Of a stretch of 64,000 nt of DNA, positions 11,375 through 22,264 are shown piece by piece; position 1 is the first letter of the stretch, and the number at the start of each line of letters is the position of its first letter. Under the pieces are notes generated by a model. The model was not told the DNA's origin and did not search any database. It saw only the letters and a list, made by a program, of their open reading frames with translations. This DNA is from Allolobophora icterica (taxonomy: Eukaryota; Annelida; Clitellata; Crassiclitellata; Lumbricidae). The translations under genes were made by a program, and so were the position numbers. The stretch lies in contig OY744607.1 in NCBI GenBank assembly GCA_963556255.1, positions 41,633,890 to 41,697,889 on the forward strand, in the 5' to 3' direction.

Positions 11375-11640
11375 CGGTCTATCTATCTGTCTGTCTGTCT
11401 GTCTGTCTGCCTGCCTGCCTGCCTGCATGCCTGCATGCCTGCCTGCCTGCCTGCATGCCTGCATGCCTGTCTGTCTGTCTGTCTGTCTGTCTGTCTTTCT
11501 GCCTTAATGAATGTCTGTCCTAAGAACTGTATCTCTGTCTATCTGTCTGTATGTACGTCTGTTTGTTTGTCTTCCTTAACGACTGTCTGTCGTAGAGACT
11601 GTCTGTGTGTCTGTTTGTCTCTCTGTCTGTTTTTGTATTT
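11375..11640. repeat. (CTGT)/(CTGC)n microsatellite
   Basis: CTGT and CTGC tetranucleotides with ATGC interruptions. They give Cys/Leu-rich frames that are not genes. 10866-11370 upstream is unique, with no supported feature. Confidence 0.85.
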
Positions 11641-11887
11641 GCTCTTACTGTGTATCTGGATTGTTCCTCTGCATTGTTCCCTGTGCTGTTTCTATGTACT
11701 GTTCCTCTGTACTGTTCCTTTATATTTTCTAGCCTACCTGGCCCTACCAGCAACCACCGTTGCCATAGCAATCGGTTTCACCCTTAGCACAAAATTGTCA
11801 CTCCGGACCAGACTCTCCCGGCCTCTGCTCTGGAATTGAAACTGACCCAAAAGTCTGGCTCGTTGAGGACTTGACTTGATATCGCCG

Positions 11888-11993
11888 GTGTTCATGCTGT
11901 TTCCCCCGAGCTAGCTATTTGCATGGCGCTGAGAACTTTCGGAGAATTAAATTAGCATTTACATTTACATTTACAATTGCATTTGCATTTCTC
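11888..11993 (+). mobile_element. Short interspersed repeat, family E
   Basis: Contains CGCCGGTGTTCATGC, GGCGCTGAGAACTTTCGGAG and a tail of repeated CATTTA, in the same order as 61312-61415. The middle is diverged. Confidence 0.5.
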
Positions 11994-12191
11994 CCTCGTG
12001 TTCTTCCGGTACATTTAAAACGCAAATGTAATCGTTTTTATAAAGCGACCGTATGGCCTCGACCCTGGCATTTTTCAATGAATTGACCGGTCGAGATAGG
12101 CCTACTTCAACGTTTAGTGGCGTCGCCACGATTTGCAAGTAGTACGGCAAATTAGAGGGTCTGGAGGACTGAAGCTTTTAACAGACGAAAA

Positions 12192-12256
12192 GTGGTACGG
12201 TAAAAGTATGTTGTTGTCGTACCACCTTAAAAGTGGTACGGTAAAAGCCGTACCAC
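12192..12256. repeat. Palindromic GTGGTACGG hairpin repeat
   Basis: GTGGTACGG (12233-12241) and CCGTACCAC (12248-12256) form a perfect 9-bp stem around a TAAAAG loop. A second GTGGTACGGTAAAAG lies at 12192, facing GTCGTACCAC near 12216-12225. Function unknown. Confidence 0.6.
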
Positions 12257-12610
12257 AGATATAGGCGGCGTCCACTGTGAACGTTGCCAGTTTTAATGGT
12301 TGCCACGCAACTTAAAATCTCTGTGTACGGCCCTGGCTTTATATTCCGTGAAATGGGTCGTGAGTTCAGCTGCAGGAAAGCTTTCTTTAAACAGAACAAG
12401 TCCATCAGCCAAATGCTCTTGCGAAATGTCTGAAATAATGAACTTAATGGTGATAGATGGCTGAGCGAGAGCGTGTTGGATGTTCGCGTCAACGTATACG
12501 TTATTGGACTAGAAAGACGATAAGTGATGTTCGCTGTCAAGGATGTTTTATCCAATGGAAAGTTTTTTTCTGTACGTTTCAGGTCTATAAATACGGAGTA
12601 TAAATATTCA

Positions 12611-12922
12611 GGGAGCCCGTAGAGTAATGGATAACACACTGGCGTGAAGAGCTGAAGGTACCAAGATCGAACCCCGCAGACCCCCGTAAGGTATATTCAG
12701 CCTTCCACTCGCTAGGTGGCAGCGGTGGTTAAATGAATAGTAGGCCATGATTGGCGCCGTGTGGCTGCCGCTTAAAAAACAGTTTTATTCGACTCCTGTA
12801 AAACTTATCATGTGCTTCTACTGTATACATGCATGTAAGGCGCCCTGCGTGGCTGCCGTTTCTACTATATTTATGTTCACTGTACAGCGCAGTGCGTTTG
12901 CAGGCGCTTAATTAAAGAACAG

Positions 12923-12982
<60 letters not shown>
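12611..12982 (+). mobile_element. tRNA-Arg-like SINE, family A, copy 2
   Basis: Closely matches 3555-3900 over its whole length: head CCCGTAGAGTAATGGATAAC, body with GGCAGCGGTGGTTAAATGAA, and tail GCGCAGTGCGTTTGCAGG followed by TTAATTAAAG and (ATT)n. Both copies lie on the plus strand, 9 kb apart, with independent microsatellite tails. Confidence 0.7.
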
Positions 12983-12983
<1 letters not shown>

Positions 12984-13062
12984 TTTTTTGCCGCCCGAGG
13001 TGTGGCCCTCAGGCTCTTAGAGATTGAGAAGGTACGTGGTTAAATTGGTTTACTGTGCCTCA

Positions 13063-13092
13063 TCCTCCCCCATTTGCGCGAATGGGGGAGGA
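13063..13092. repeat. Perfect 12-bp stem hairpin between two (ATT)n tracts
   Basis: The left arm TCCTCCCCCATT (13063-13074) is perfectly complementary to AATGGGGGAGGA (13081-13092) across a TGCGCG loop. Confidence 0.7.
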
Positions 13093-13125
13093 TTATTATT
13101 ATATTAAGTTTTATTATTATTATTA

Positions 13126-13197
<72 letters not shown>

Positions 13198-13200
13198 CAT
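13093..13200. repeat. (ATT)n microsatellite
   Basis: Nearly pure ATT triplets. The stretch 13201-13484 that follows is unique sequence without a recognised feature. Confidence 0.9.
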
Positions 13201-13484
13201 CATATTTACTGATACAAGTTACACTTCGTTTTCATTCGCTATTTGAGACCTGACTTCATATTTCTTGTAGTAACAGAAGTCTTCGGGTCGTTAACTTCTC
13301 CGTTCTTTAGGATGCTGCTTCCTATTCGTACTCAGACACCACTTTAACTGGGTCCAGCGCCGGCCCACTTCGAGCCACTGATGGTCTGTTGCCGACTCAG
13401 TGGAAGCCCAATGAATGTGGTTGTTAGGGTAAATAGGGACATGTAGACTTGCAGGTATATATATATTATGTAATGTATAATATA

Positions 13485-13681
13485 CTAGAGTATTTGCCCG
13501 TCATATTATGACGGCAGTGTATATAGGCCTATATGTGTCGTTGGTTAAAATGCTCTGATCGCCGTCGTCAAGACCGCAGTACTGACGTCACAAACGGTTT
13601 CTGTTTCACAATAGAACAGAACCCGTTTGTGACGTAGCGTTTATCGACAGACACACGCTCTATGGATATTATATGTATAGA
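13485..13681 (-). mobile_element. Non-autonomous Helitron-like element (197 bp)
   Basis: Read on the minus strand, the element starts with TCTATACATATAATA after an A and ends in CTAG before a T, the A^T insertion pattern of Helitrons. Ten bases before the CTAG end is a perfect 7-bp hairpin (arms 13498-13504 and 13508-13514, loop ATT). An internal palindrome of about 20 bp per arm spans 13586-13634 with GTCACAAACGG and CCGTTTGTGAC arms. A relative at 29108-29323 shares the 5' ACATAATA/GTCTGTC order, the ACGTCA motif and the 3' hairpin plus CTAG. No Rep/helicase coding sequence is present. The structural match is seen directly; the Helitron name rests on these hallmarks. Confidence 0.65.
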
Positions 13682-13689
13682 TAATGTAC

Positions 13690-14490
13690 AATATATAATA
13701 TTCAACATATATAATATGTATAGTCCAGAGGCCATTTAACCTTTCAAGATTTTGACGAGAGTAGGCCTATAGCTCACGCGTATAGCGTCACGCGTGATAA
13801 TATTTTAAAACCAACTTTCTTTGACAGGTCGCGAATATAGGCCTATTCGGATGTTGAACCTAAGCGTTTTAAGCGTTCTTGCCGAAAACACTTTTACGAT
13901 GATGAAAAAGCCATTAACGCTTTCTAGAAGTCTAAGGACTTTAGAAAAATGGCCAGATACGAAAACTCACTACAGCAACATGAAAGCCGGTAACCAAAAT
14001 TTATGTTGAAGAAAACACCGAGGGCTTTATTTTCATCCGTTATAATACCAAATTAATTCGAGTTATAAGCCTATTTGTTACATTAGAAGCTGAATTATGA
14101 AAAAATACGTAAATTTTATAATTACTTTTAACGGTTTTTATTGTTTCCATACTGCAAGGCAGATCATTTTTCACACATCAACAGTTTATCATCTATCGTC
14201 TTTGTCGCACAGAAGAAAAACAATCGTTGTCGAATGCAACACTGAAACTTCCACCGTCTACAGACATCAACGGTTTTCATCTATCGTATTTTCGCACAAA
14301 AGAAAACAACGGTTGTCAATGCAACGTTTAGACTTCCACAGTAGACGCGGTTCGTCGTCAGTGAGCACAAAAGGTTTCCATGGCAACGTTTGTTTTCGAT
14401 GACGCGCCTTTTTATTTTTAGGTTCAAAGAAATATTTATAATGTATCGTTTCCTTTATTCCTATTAATAGGTACACGGGGTGGGAGTGAC
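13690..14490. other. Non-coding stretch without recognised feature
   Basis: AT-rich unique sequence with two TAGGCCTA octamers near 13763 and 13838 and a loose repeat around CATCAACGGTTTTCATCTATCG (about 14178-14290). No convincing exon. Confidence 0.4.
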
Positions 14491-14499
14491 TGCATTCCG

Positions 14500-14720
14500 A
14501 ATGGATGAACTGATGGATGACTTTTGCTGTTTTTGTAGGCTTCCTGGATGACTGGATTGATGGATAGTGACTTTGATGGATGCCTGGATAATTAATTAAT
14601 TAATTACTGTCCGTTGTCAATGACGGTTTGGATGGGTAATTGGATGACTGGATGACTGGATAATTGGGTGATTGCATCATTGGATTATTGGGTAGCTCCA
14701 TGGATGAATGAGTGACTGGC
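14500..14720. repeat. Degenerate (TGGATGAC)n tandem repeat
   Basis: Imperfect TGGATGACTGGAT units with TTAATTAATTAAT in the middle (about 14592-14606). 14720-15490 beyond it is unique and shows no supported gene. Confidence 0.7.
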
Positions 14721-15691
14721 GGTCTACCCAGTGGAAAGGACAATAGATGGGTTATTAATTTGCATGGATATCTTATCGACTGGAAGGCTGAATAGTTGGA
14801 TAATGGGTTGGATGCAAACGTCGGATGGGTTCTAGGCCTACATCTCAACATCTCTTTCTATTACCTCGGACTTCAGATGGCAGTAGATGGCAGTAGACAG
14901 GATGGGAGTCAAGAACAGAAATAGAAACAGAAGCAAAGAATTGGGATGGGAGAGAGACAATACAAGTAGGAAGAGACAGATCAACGGAAAGTAACCATGA
15001 GATGTTGTTACCGGCTAAACGGGAAAATCTAAATAAATGATCCGAAACATACATGGACGTCAAGACACGTTGCTTCAATTTCGAACTGTGATCGAATGTC
15101 TCTTCTACTCAAATGTATACAAGGACACACAAATAAGAAGGAGAACTATCGAAGTCAGTATGCACATGAGAAAGTAGGCCTGCATAATTAAATATAAGTA
15201 ATTGAAATAGGGGTACATAATTAAATATATGTAATTGAAATAGGCCTAAATAATTAAATATAAGTAATTGCACATATCGATTCACATATAAATGTATTTA
15301 TAGGTCATATACATACGTGCAATATTTGTCTGGTAATGAACTGCGTATAGCTCATCAGCTGTGCAATCTGGACAGATATTTTTTCCAACTGGAAGGACAT
15401 CTCAGCTAATATTTTCGAAAGTCTCATCAAAAGATGGAGACACTGCGCAGAAATAGTCCATCGTAAAAACGAGTCGCATAATAACCGTCTAATTAACGAT
15501 GGCGGTAAAACGAAGAAGGTTAGCGAAGGTCAGGAATCGAATGCTGGTCACGAAGAACAGAGGCCTCATTACGCCGTCTGTCTGCACGCGTGCGTGTATC
15601 CATGCAGCCTATTGTATTGTTATGTATATATATGCACTACTATGTCAGTATGTGTGTATGTATGTGTGCCCGTACATATGTATATGCATGG

Positions 15692-15895
15692 GGAGGGGGT
15701 AGAGTAGCGGTAACACTCATGGCCAGGAGAGCATAAGGTACGCGGTTCGACTCCCGTAACCCCCTTTTAGGGCGGCGCCTTGCATGGCTGCCAAACCGTG
15801 TGTTAATTAAGATATTGATTGTACTTTCATGTTTCAATGTAATCTTACTGCGTCTGTCGGTTTGAAATAATAAAGAATATAATTATTATTATTAT
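15692..15895 (+). mobile_element. tRNA-derived SINE, family B
   Basis: The head GGGGTAGAGTAGCGGTAACAC and B-box region GCGGTTCGACTCCCGTAAC are tRNA-like. The body has GGCGCCTTGCATGGCTGCC and ends CATGTTTCAATGTAATC ... ACTGCG ... AATAATAAAG with an ATT tail. The copy nested at 49140-49335 shares the TCATGTTTCAAT 3' region. The head resembles family A, so both may descend from one tRNA. Confidence 0.6.
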
Positions 15896-15996
15896 GTATG
15901 TGTGTATCTGTATATGCACGTATGTGTATGTATATGTGTGTATTCATGTCCATATATAGTATACATACAGGCATATGTATGTATACTTATGCATGC

Positions 15997-16030
<34 letters not shown>

Positions 16031-16075
16031 GTATGTATGCATGAATGTATGTATGTATGAATGTGTGTGTGTCTG
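15896..16075. repeat. (ATGT)n/(TA)n microsatellite
   Basis: ATGT-type repeats with a (TA)n core at about 16003-16028. They begin right at the SINE tail. Confidence 0.9.
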
Positions 16076-16310
16076 GACATTTATATAGCGCTATTTGGGT
16101 ATCAAACGAAGGCGCTACATAAATGTTGCACAAAATATATTAATACATCGTAGACTGTCAGTCAACCCACTACCCACCCAAGAAATGAACTCCCCACTCT
16201 GCAACACATCCACCACGTCTTCACCCACTCAACAACTCTCCCACCAGGTTCCGCTGTCACCTTCTCCACTCTACACCACCTCCACACCACTCTTTCGTAC
16301 TCACCCAGTT

Positions 16311-16515
16311 GACCTAATTCAATCGGTCACCGCTAGATGTCGTCGAGCCCCGACCTAATTCAATCGGTCACCGCTAGATGTCGTCGAGCCCCGACCTAAT
16401 TCAATCGGTCACCGCTAGATGTCGTCGAGCCCCGACCTAATTCAATCGGTCACCGCTAGATGTCGTCGAGCCCCGACCTAATTCAATCGGTCACCGCTAG
16501 ATGTCGTCGAGCCGC
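16311..16515. repeat. 41-bp minisatellite, five copies
   Basis: Units start at 16311, 16352, 16393, 16434 and 16475. Each contains GACCTAATTCAATCGGTCAC and CGCTAGATGTCGTCGAGCC. Copies are essentially identical, differing only at the last C/G. The homogeneity implies recent expansion. Confidence 0.92.
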
Positions 16516-17235
16516 GACCTCTGGCGGTGACTTTCGGCGAATCGTGGACGGAACTAATTAAGTGAGAAGCAGGGGAAATGCAAAGGGATCAAAGGGAGCG
16601 ACAACCCTTCTCTCCTCCGTCGTCAGACCTTGTCCTGGGTTGAACATTCTGTCTTGTCCAGAAAGAATTTCGGGATTTGTCGTTTCACAAAGTCGGCGAC
16701 TTCCGACCGAATCGAAATTGAAACCTCGATTTGGTTATTTCCCGACGGATACCATTAAAATGGAAACTCCCTTTGATGGCGCGACTCTTTGAAGTTTTCT
16801 ATGTATAGAACGGAGAGGTATTATATCGAGCAGAGGAACCCGACCGAAGGCCTCGGTCAATTAGTTGCGTTTATCCGAATGGATTTGTCGACATCGAAGT
16901 GGACCATGAAGCGAATATGAGTATGAGCATAAAAAGAAGATAGATTAAAATAGGAATAGGACTGTGCTAAGGATAAAGAAGAAGGTGATGACGTTGTACA
17001 GAATTATGATTAATACGATGTCGATAATGATGATGACGATGATGAACATCAGCTATAGATTGGAATCAGTAAGTTGAGCTCTACGTGTATGCGGGAGTTC
17101 GCCAGTGGTGGCTCTTCTAGTTATCTGAGCACCGTTCGCTTATTGATAAATTTCTTGTCCTAGTTACTTTAATATCAGTTAGGTTGGCGTATAGGCAGCG
17201 CTTTTGTGAGGTAGTAAAAGGCGCTATAGTAAGAG
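16516..17235. other. Non-coding stretch without recognised feature
   Basis: Unique sequence. The open frame at 16562-16792 lacks support. A short GATGAT-rich segment lies at 17010-17045, and a GGCGCTATAGTAAG element end near 17220 suggests an old SINE tail. Confidence 0.35.
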
Positions 17236-17236
17236 T

Positions 17237-17595
17237 TCACACACATACATACATACACACATACATACATAGACACGCACATACATACATATATACATAC
17301 ACACATTGGCCTACATATATACATACACACACAGATACATACATAAATACATGCACACATATATATGTACATACACACATACATTCATATATACATACAG
17401 AGTATATACAGGTATCTAGCGTTCTCAGAGTATATCTATAGAAGTATCCATATCTCTCAGGGTATATACAAGTATCCAACTCCTGCAGAGTATATACCAG
17501 TATCTAGTATGTTCAGTATCGATCTCTTTCAGATAATAAAAACCCATATGTCTCTCTCAAGGTCTTTACAAGTATTTGACTCTTTCAGGGAACCT
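17237..17595. repeat. (CATA)n followed by a GTATATACAAGTATC-type repeat
   Basis: CATA tetranucleotides to about 17400. After that come five or six diverged copies, about 38 bp apart, of a unit containing AGAGTATATACAGGTATC and TCTCTCAG. Open frames here are repeat translations. Confidence 0.75.
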
Positions 17596-17639
17596 ATGAG
17601 TACTCATCGGACACAAAAACATTAACCTCAACGTCGTCT

Positions 17640-18595
17640 TCTGATCGCCTCCCTGTTAAAACACCGCTTACAGCGCAGCGGTACTTTATAAGCTAAACGC
17701 GCCCGGATTTCCATAATAACTTTACCTAAAAGCTTTCCAAGAAAACTGCCAAGGTAAACCAAGAAAGCAATTGAACCGGGCTAAAGTAACAAGTATCATC
17801 GCATCGTCATCCCTGAAAACGATGCGGATCTTCAGCGCCGAAGAAATTACCCCGCTTTTCCGGAGAAGCGTCGAGTGTTAGAAGCGCTCAGCAGTGATGA
17901 GTCCATTATGTCGCCCGATCAAATGCACCTTTACTGTCTGACGGACTTATTCTCCGTATACCCAGTGCAGTTTGTTCACGCGCTCCATGACAACCGCACG
18001 GCACCATGGATCACGGACAGTCGTCTCCGGGGTTGCCTTTACTCAGGGCCGGCCGATCGATGCGGACCTCCTGGGATGGACCGGTGGCGTGCCGTATAGG
18101 CGTCAACGATCGGTGATGTTATCCGTGTTTTGGCAAAATTATCTTCCAGAAGATCAGCAATAGCAGTCATGTAACCATTATTGTGGGTTTTGTTGTACAT
18201 ATAACTTTGTATTTCAGAAGCACAAATCAATGGTTTTTAGCCAGGTTTTGACTTAAATTGACCTTTTGATGAAGTAAGCAATTAGCCTTTATTTTGCCTC
18301 TGACAAAGGGCACATTGATCGGGTGAGATCCTTCAGAGGTGTATTCATGCAGCATCATCATTATCTGTCACCATTAAGCAGATCCCAAATCTAGTTATTC
18401 CCCCGTCGCGTATACTTCCACAATGCAACATGGAAGCCTCGCAGTGGGCGGTCCCTCACGTTCACGCAATCTGCGACATAAGATTTTTCTACTGTCAATT
18501 ACTATTTTGCAATCGGTTGAAGGCCATTCTGTTCCATCGTCGTCTTGTACGATCTGGTAGGGAGCACCTCTAATGAGTTTCTCATCAGTATGCAA
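17640..18595. other. Non-coding stretch, possible but unproven exon content
   Basis: Relatively GC-balanced unique sequence. The open frame at 17875-18099 has no ATG at its start (GTG) and no domain I recognise. I cannot support a gene. Confidence 0.3.
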
Positions 18596-18604
18596 TTACA
18601 ATTA

Positions 18605-18955
18605 CAATTACATGTACCCCTACATGCATACATACATACTTATATGCATACATAATACATACATACATACATACATACATACATAGTGATCCACACATGT
18701 AAACATGCGCACATGTATATATAACATACATACATGCATACATGCATACTTGCAGTTATGCATACATAAATGCATGCATGTACACATATTACATGCATGT
18801 AAATACGCATATATACATACATACATGCATACATACATGCATACATACATGCATACATACATGCATACATACAAACATATGCAGACATACATACATACAA
18901 ACAAACAAACATACATACATGCATACATACATACGTACATACATACATATATACC
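18605..18955. repeat. (CATA)n microsatellite, interrupted
   Basis: CATA/CATG tetranucleotides over about 350 bp, open in several frames on both strands. Confidence 0.93.
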
Positions 18956-19311
18956 TGGTGCATATCTTAGCAACATAACATCGAGTGCAAGAAGCGCGTC
19001 GACTGCCAGTTCATCCATCGTCAGTTGCTGAGGCAGAATCGTTAGATGGTTGGATCAGATTACGCCGCACGTGTCTCCATCGTATCGTGGCCGTTGAATG
19101 GCTTCGAGCAAACTCTATCACCGAGGAACCTAACGCGATCTACACACAATGCTCACGTGCGTGAAGGAACCGTTCTCTACATACATGTATGCACAGGTGT
19201 CGGCTTTAAGTTGTCTAATTAGTTCTCGTTGTTTTGCTTCTAGTGCATTTTCGACGCCATAAGAAATAGTCATACAATAATTATATTGTATGTATATTTA
19301 TACCCAACACC

Positions 19312-19640
19312 GGGGTGCTCGATAGTGTAGTGGTAGTGCGCTGGACTGTCTAACGAGAGGCTGGGGTTCAAATCCCCGCCAGGGCAGAAATTTGGTTCTA
19401 GATTTCTGCTCCGCGTGTGCCTCCTAGACAACGCAGTTATAATGAGTACACTGACCGTACACTGTCGGTGGGAAGATGAGCTGGCAAGGGAATGGACTAG
19501 CCACCCGCTCTTATATGCCGAGGCTAAGAATATGAAGTCGCTAACACTTCATACCCATGGCTGCCTTAGGGATGGCTTCAGGGACTACCCTTGTTCTTAA
19601 ACCCAACACATTGTAAGGCACAATGGGTTGAAGAGGGGGG
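19312..19640 (+). mobile_element. tRNA-Asp-like SINE, family C, most complete copy
   Basis: The head has GATAGTGTAGTGGTAGTGCG (A box), GGACTGTCTAACG (anticodon region containing GTC) and GGGGTTCAAATCCCC (B box), a good match to tRNA-Asp. The body includes GGCAGAAATTTGG, GATTTCTGCTC, the GGAAGATGAGCTGGCAAGGG block and TATGCCGAGGCTAAGAATAT, then ACCCATGGCTGCCTTAGG. Minus-strand copies at 47010-47300, 53868-54150 and 56195-56340, and a 5' part at 8365, share this order. It is a SINE, not a functional tRNA gene, because the body follows directly and the anticodon arm is degenerate. Confidence 0.75.
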
Positions 19641-20196
19641 AAGAGAGGGATATGCCTATTCTGACGGGAAGCAAAATGCAGTAATCGCCGACCCGGCTGA
19701 CTCGACACTGGAGCACAGAGCTACCTGATATATGCCGCTGCGGTGCCGATGACTCAGGCATGTGCTAACGAAAAGGTCGTGAATGAAATGCACTCCGCAA
19801 AAGGAAGCCAGTGAAGTTTTTCTCGCACATATTCCGATAGTTCAGCTTCTTAGCCACATTTTGATATATGCGATACCCCCAAAAAGTTACATAGTAGCTC
19901 GTTACTATAAAAAAACTAGTTACTATTGTATTTGTGGCAACACAAAAATAGTTACGCATAAGTTACAGTTTTATCCTCCCCTCTGTCAAGACTAGCACCT
20001 CCGCCCCCGTCCGCATAACCGTGGGGTCCCCAGGGCTGATACACTGTCTAGAAAACAATTTATCATTAGAATGCTCTACTTAGGAATTTGAACATTAATT
20101 GGATTTAAATTGATTTGTTCTTTTCCTATTTATTTAGGATGCTTATGCCTGTGCTTGATATGTTCAGTTTCTTACACTTGTATTAACCCGTTTGTT
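19640..20196. other. Non-coding stretch
   Basis: AT-rich sequence with recurring GTTACATAGTAGCTCGTTACT and TAGTTACGCATAAGTTAC motifs. These return diverged at 20265-20530 (for example GTTACATAGTGTGTCACTAC, GTTGCGTATAAGTTGC). This may be an old element in two copies. Confidence 0.35.
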
Positions 20197-20252
20197 AGCC
20201 GCAGTGCGTTTGCAGGCGGAGCATTAAAGTCCATACTTACTTACTTACTTAC
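20196..20252 (+). mobile_element. SINE family A, 3' end only
   Basis: GCCGCAGTGCGTTTGCAGGC followed by GGAGCATTAAAG matches the 3' end of the family A SINEs. The tail here is (ACTT)n instead of (ATT)n. Confidence 0.45.
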
Positions 20253-21144
20253 TAACTTATCTGCGATATGAAAAATAGTTCCACAGTAGGTTACTATCGT
20301 AGGCCCTATTTGCAATTGTAATTTTATTTTTTTAATTTTCTATTTGTAATTTTACAATGCGAGGAAGTAGTTACATAGTGTGTCACTACTGTAACACGGG
20401 ATAATGCAAAAACAGTTGCGTATAAGTTGCTGTTGTATTTGGAACATTATCGCAAATGTGACATAATCACAAACGTTAATTTGCTACTGTGTTTTCAATA
20501 CCATAATAATAGTGACATAGTCAGTAATTGTATTTTTGCTGCACAGACGCACAGAAAGGCAAAAAAGTCTATATATAGTGCCACTGATGACTTTTTCCTT
20601 GAACCTGCGCTTTATAAATGTCAATTACATTTACAATTATAATTGCAAATTGCTTCGCTCTACATGAACTGATTACTTATACAGTATTTGGTCTTCAACT
20701 TGTTAATACGTTACATTAAGGTAATTTTTATGGTTTAATTGCGTTCATTCCCAACGTATTAGTCTGTTACCTGAAGCATTTTATTGGCAACGCGTGATGG
20801 AGCAACATCCATTCGGTTTCAGGCGATAGTATTCGTAGCATGACTAGTTGGCATAAATTGGAATTGAGAGTTGCCATCGAGAGCATTCCTATTTATAATG
20901 ACTCTGTTCGACCACCTGGCAAATAAAGAACCTTGATTGCTGGGCCTAGGCGACATTTCAGTGAACCATTTGCGATTGGCGGTTTTTATTAGAATTATGT
21001 GTGACTTATTACACATAATTTAGACAGTAGATGGCACCATAAAACGCTCTCTTGAGTTAACTGTATAGGCACTTCCGGCATGTGCATTACCTGTGGTAAT
21101 GGGTGGATGCTTATGTCAGGCAGAGTTCTTATTCCTACCTATCC

Positions 21145-21262
21145 TGGACGAGTGTGGCACGGAAACCGATTGGTAAGAGCACGGCCTGTAACGCGAAGGA
21201 CACGGGTTCGAGTCTCGCCCGAGACGCTCACTGTCTAGTCTTATACACTCACAGTTGCTCAG
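21145..21262 (+). mobile_element. tRNA-Thr-like SINE fragment
   Basis: GGCACGGAAACCGATTGGTAAGAGCACGG, then CCTGTAACGCGAAGG (TGT in anticodon position) and CGGGTTCGAGTC form a tRNA-like sequence. The minus-strand sequence at 39478-39555 has the same GGGGCACGGTGACAAATTGGTTAGAGCG / TGTAACGCGGAG / GGGTTCGAGCC layout. The acceptor stem does not pair well, so I read this as SINE-derived, not a tRNA gene. Confidence 0.45.
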
Positions 21263-22260
21263 GGTCATCGACATTCTATCGTATGATCGTGTGTGCACTT
21301 CTGAACTTTGGAAGGAGTGCAATATCAAATATAGTTGTATTGTATGGCGTAAGTAATATATGACACGGATTTCTTGCGTATTCCGCCAGTTATCTATGAA
21401 GCCATCGTGTACTACGGTAATGGTGCTTCTTGATATCTTCGGATAAAATACTTGATGCTGCTAAGGCACCAATAATATTATTATTCGGTATCGTTGAGGC
21501 TGGATATATCAACGGAAATAGAAAATACAATAAATTAATCGATAAAACAAATGAATGCTTTTATCTGAGGCAGAAAAGATCCATTAAGAGTAAGAAATGT
21601 ATGGGAAAAGGATCATATTAAAATTTTAATACAAATTTAACCATACGTACCAAGTCAGACAATACCAGACAAAAAACAACTGAACGAAAAAAGAAAAGAA
21701 GTAAAGGAAGAGAAGAGGCATAGAAAAATAATAATTTTCCCAGCAGCAATTTCTCAACGAAGATATTATCCAGGTTGACAATTACCTGCAAGAAGCGGAC
21801 TCCTAAAGACGACGACGACTACGACGACGACCAGGGATGATGATAGGATTAGTCGCCCGATGAACCTGCGCAGTAGAGCTTAGTAAGTAAGCCAATCACT
21901 CATTCGGTTATCATTAGTCCTGAAATCATCATTATCCGCAACCAGTGGACTAATCCAAACCGCGGTCACACAGCGTCAGTCTGCTTCTGCGTAGAGCAGC
22001 CGAACGTAGTCGAACAACATTCGCATGCATCGCTTGTTTAACTGTGGACGGATATGTCTCCGTGGCAGGCACACAGGACAACACAGGACGTCACTTGAAA
22101 ATCAACATAAAATCCGACGCAAGGTGGCAGCCTGCGTGCGCCATAAGACAACTCGCTCTGTTCCTTCATCGGAAATCGTCCAAACGAATCTAGCTAATCA
22201 ATTTGCTCTCGCCAACACCTGATTAGCCGCACTGATAAATGTATGAGCACTTCGCACTCG
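21262..22260. other. Non-coding stretch without recognised feature
   Basis: Unique sequence. A short (ACG)n run lies at about 21808-21833. No exon, RNA gene or repeat family recognised. Confidence 0.35.
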
Positions 22261-22264
22261 CAAT

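Noticed and set aside
12178..12639. 153-codon minus-strand frame
   Set aside because: Overlaps the GTGGTACGG palindromes and the start of a SINE; no domain recognised.
19312..19385. Functional tRNA-Asp gene
   Set aside because: The anticodon arm is degenerate and the sequence continues into a SINE body repeated elsewhere in the window.
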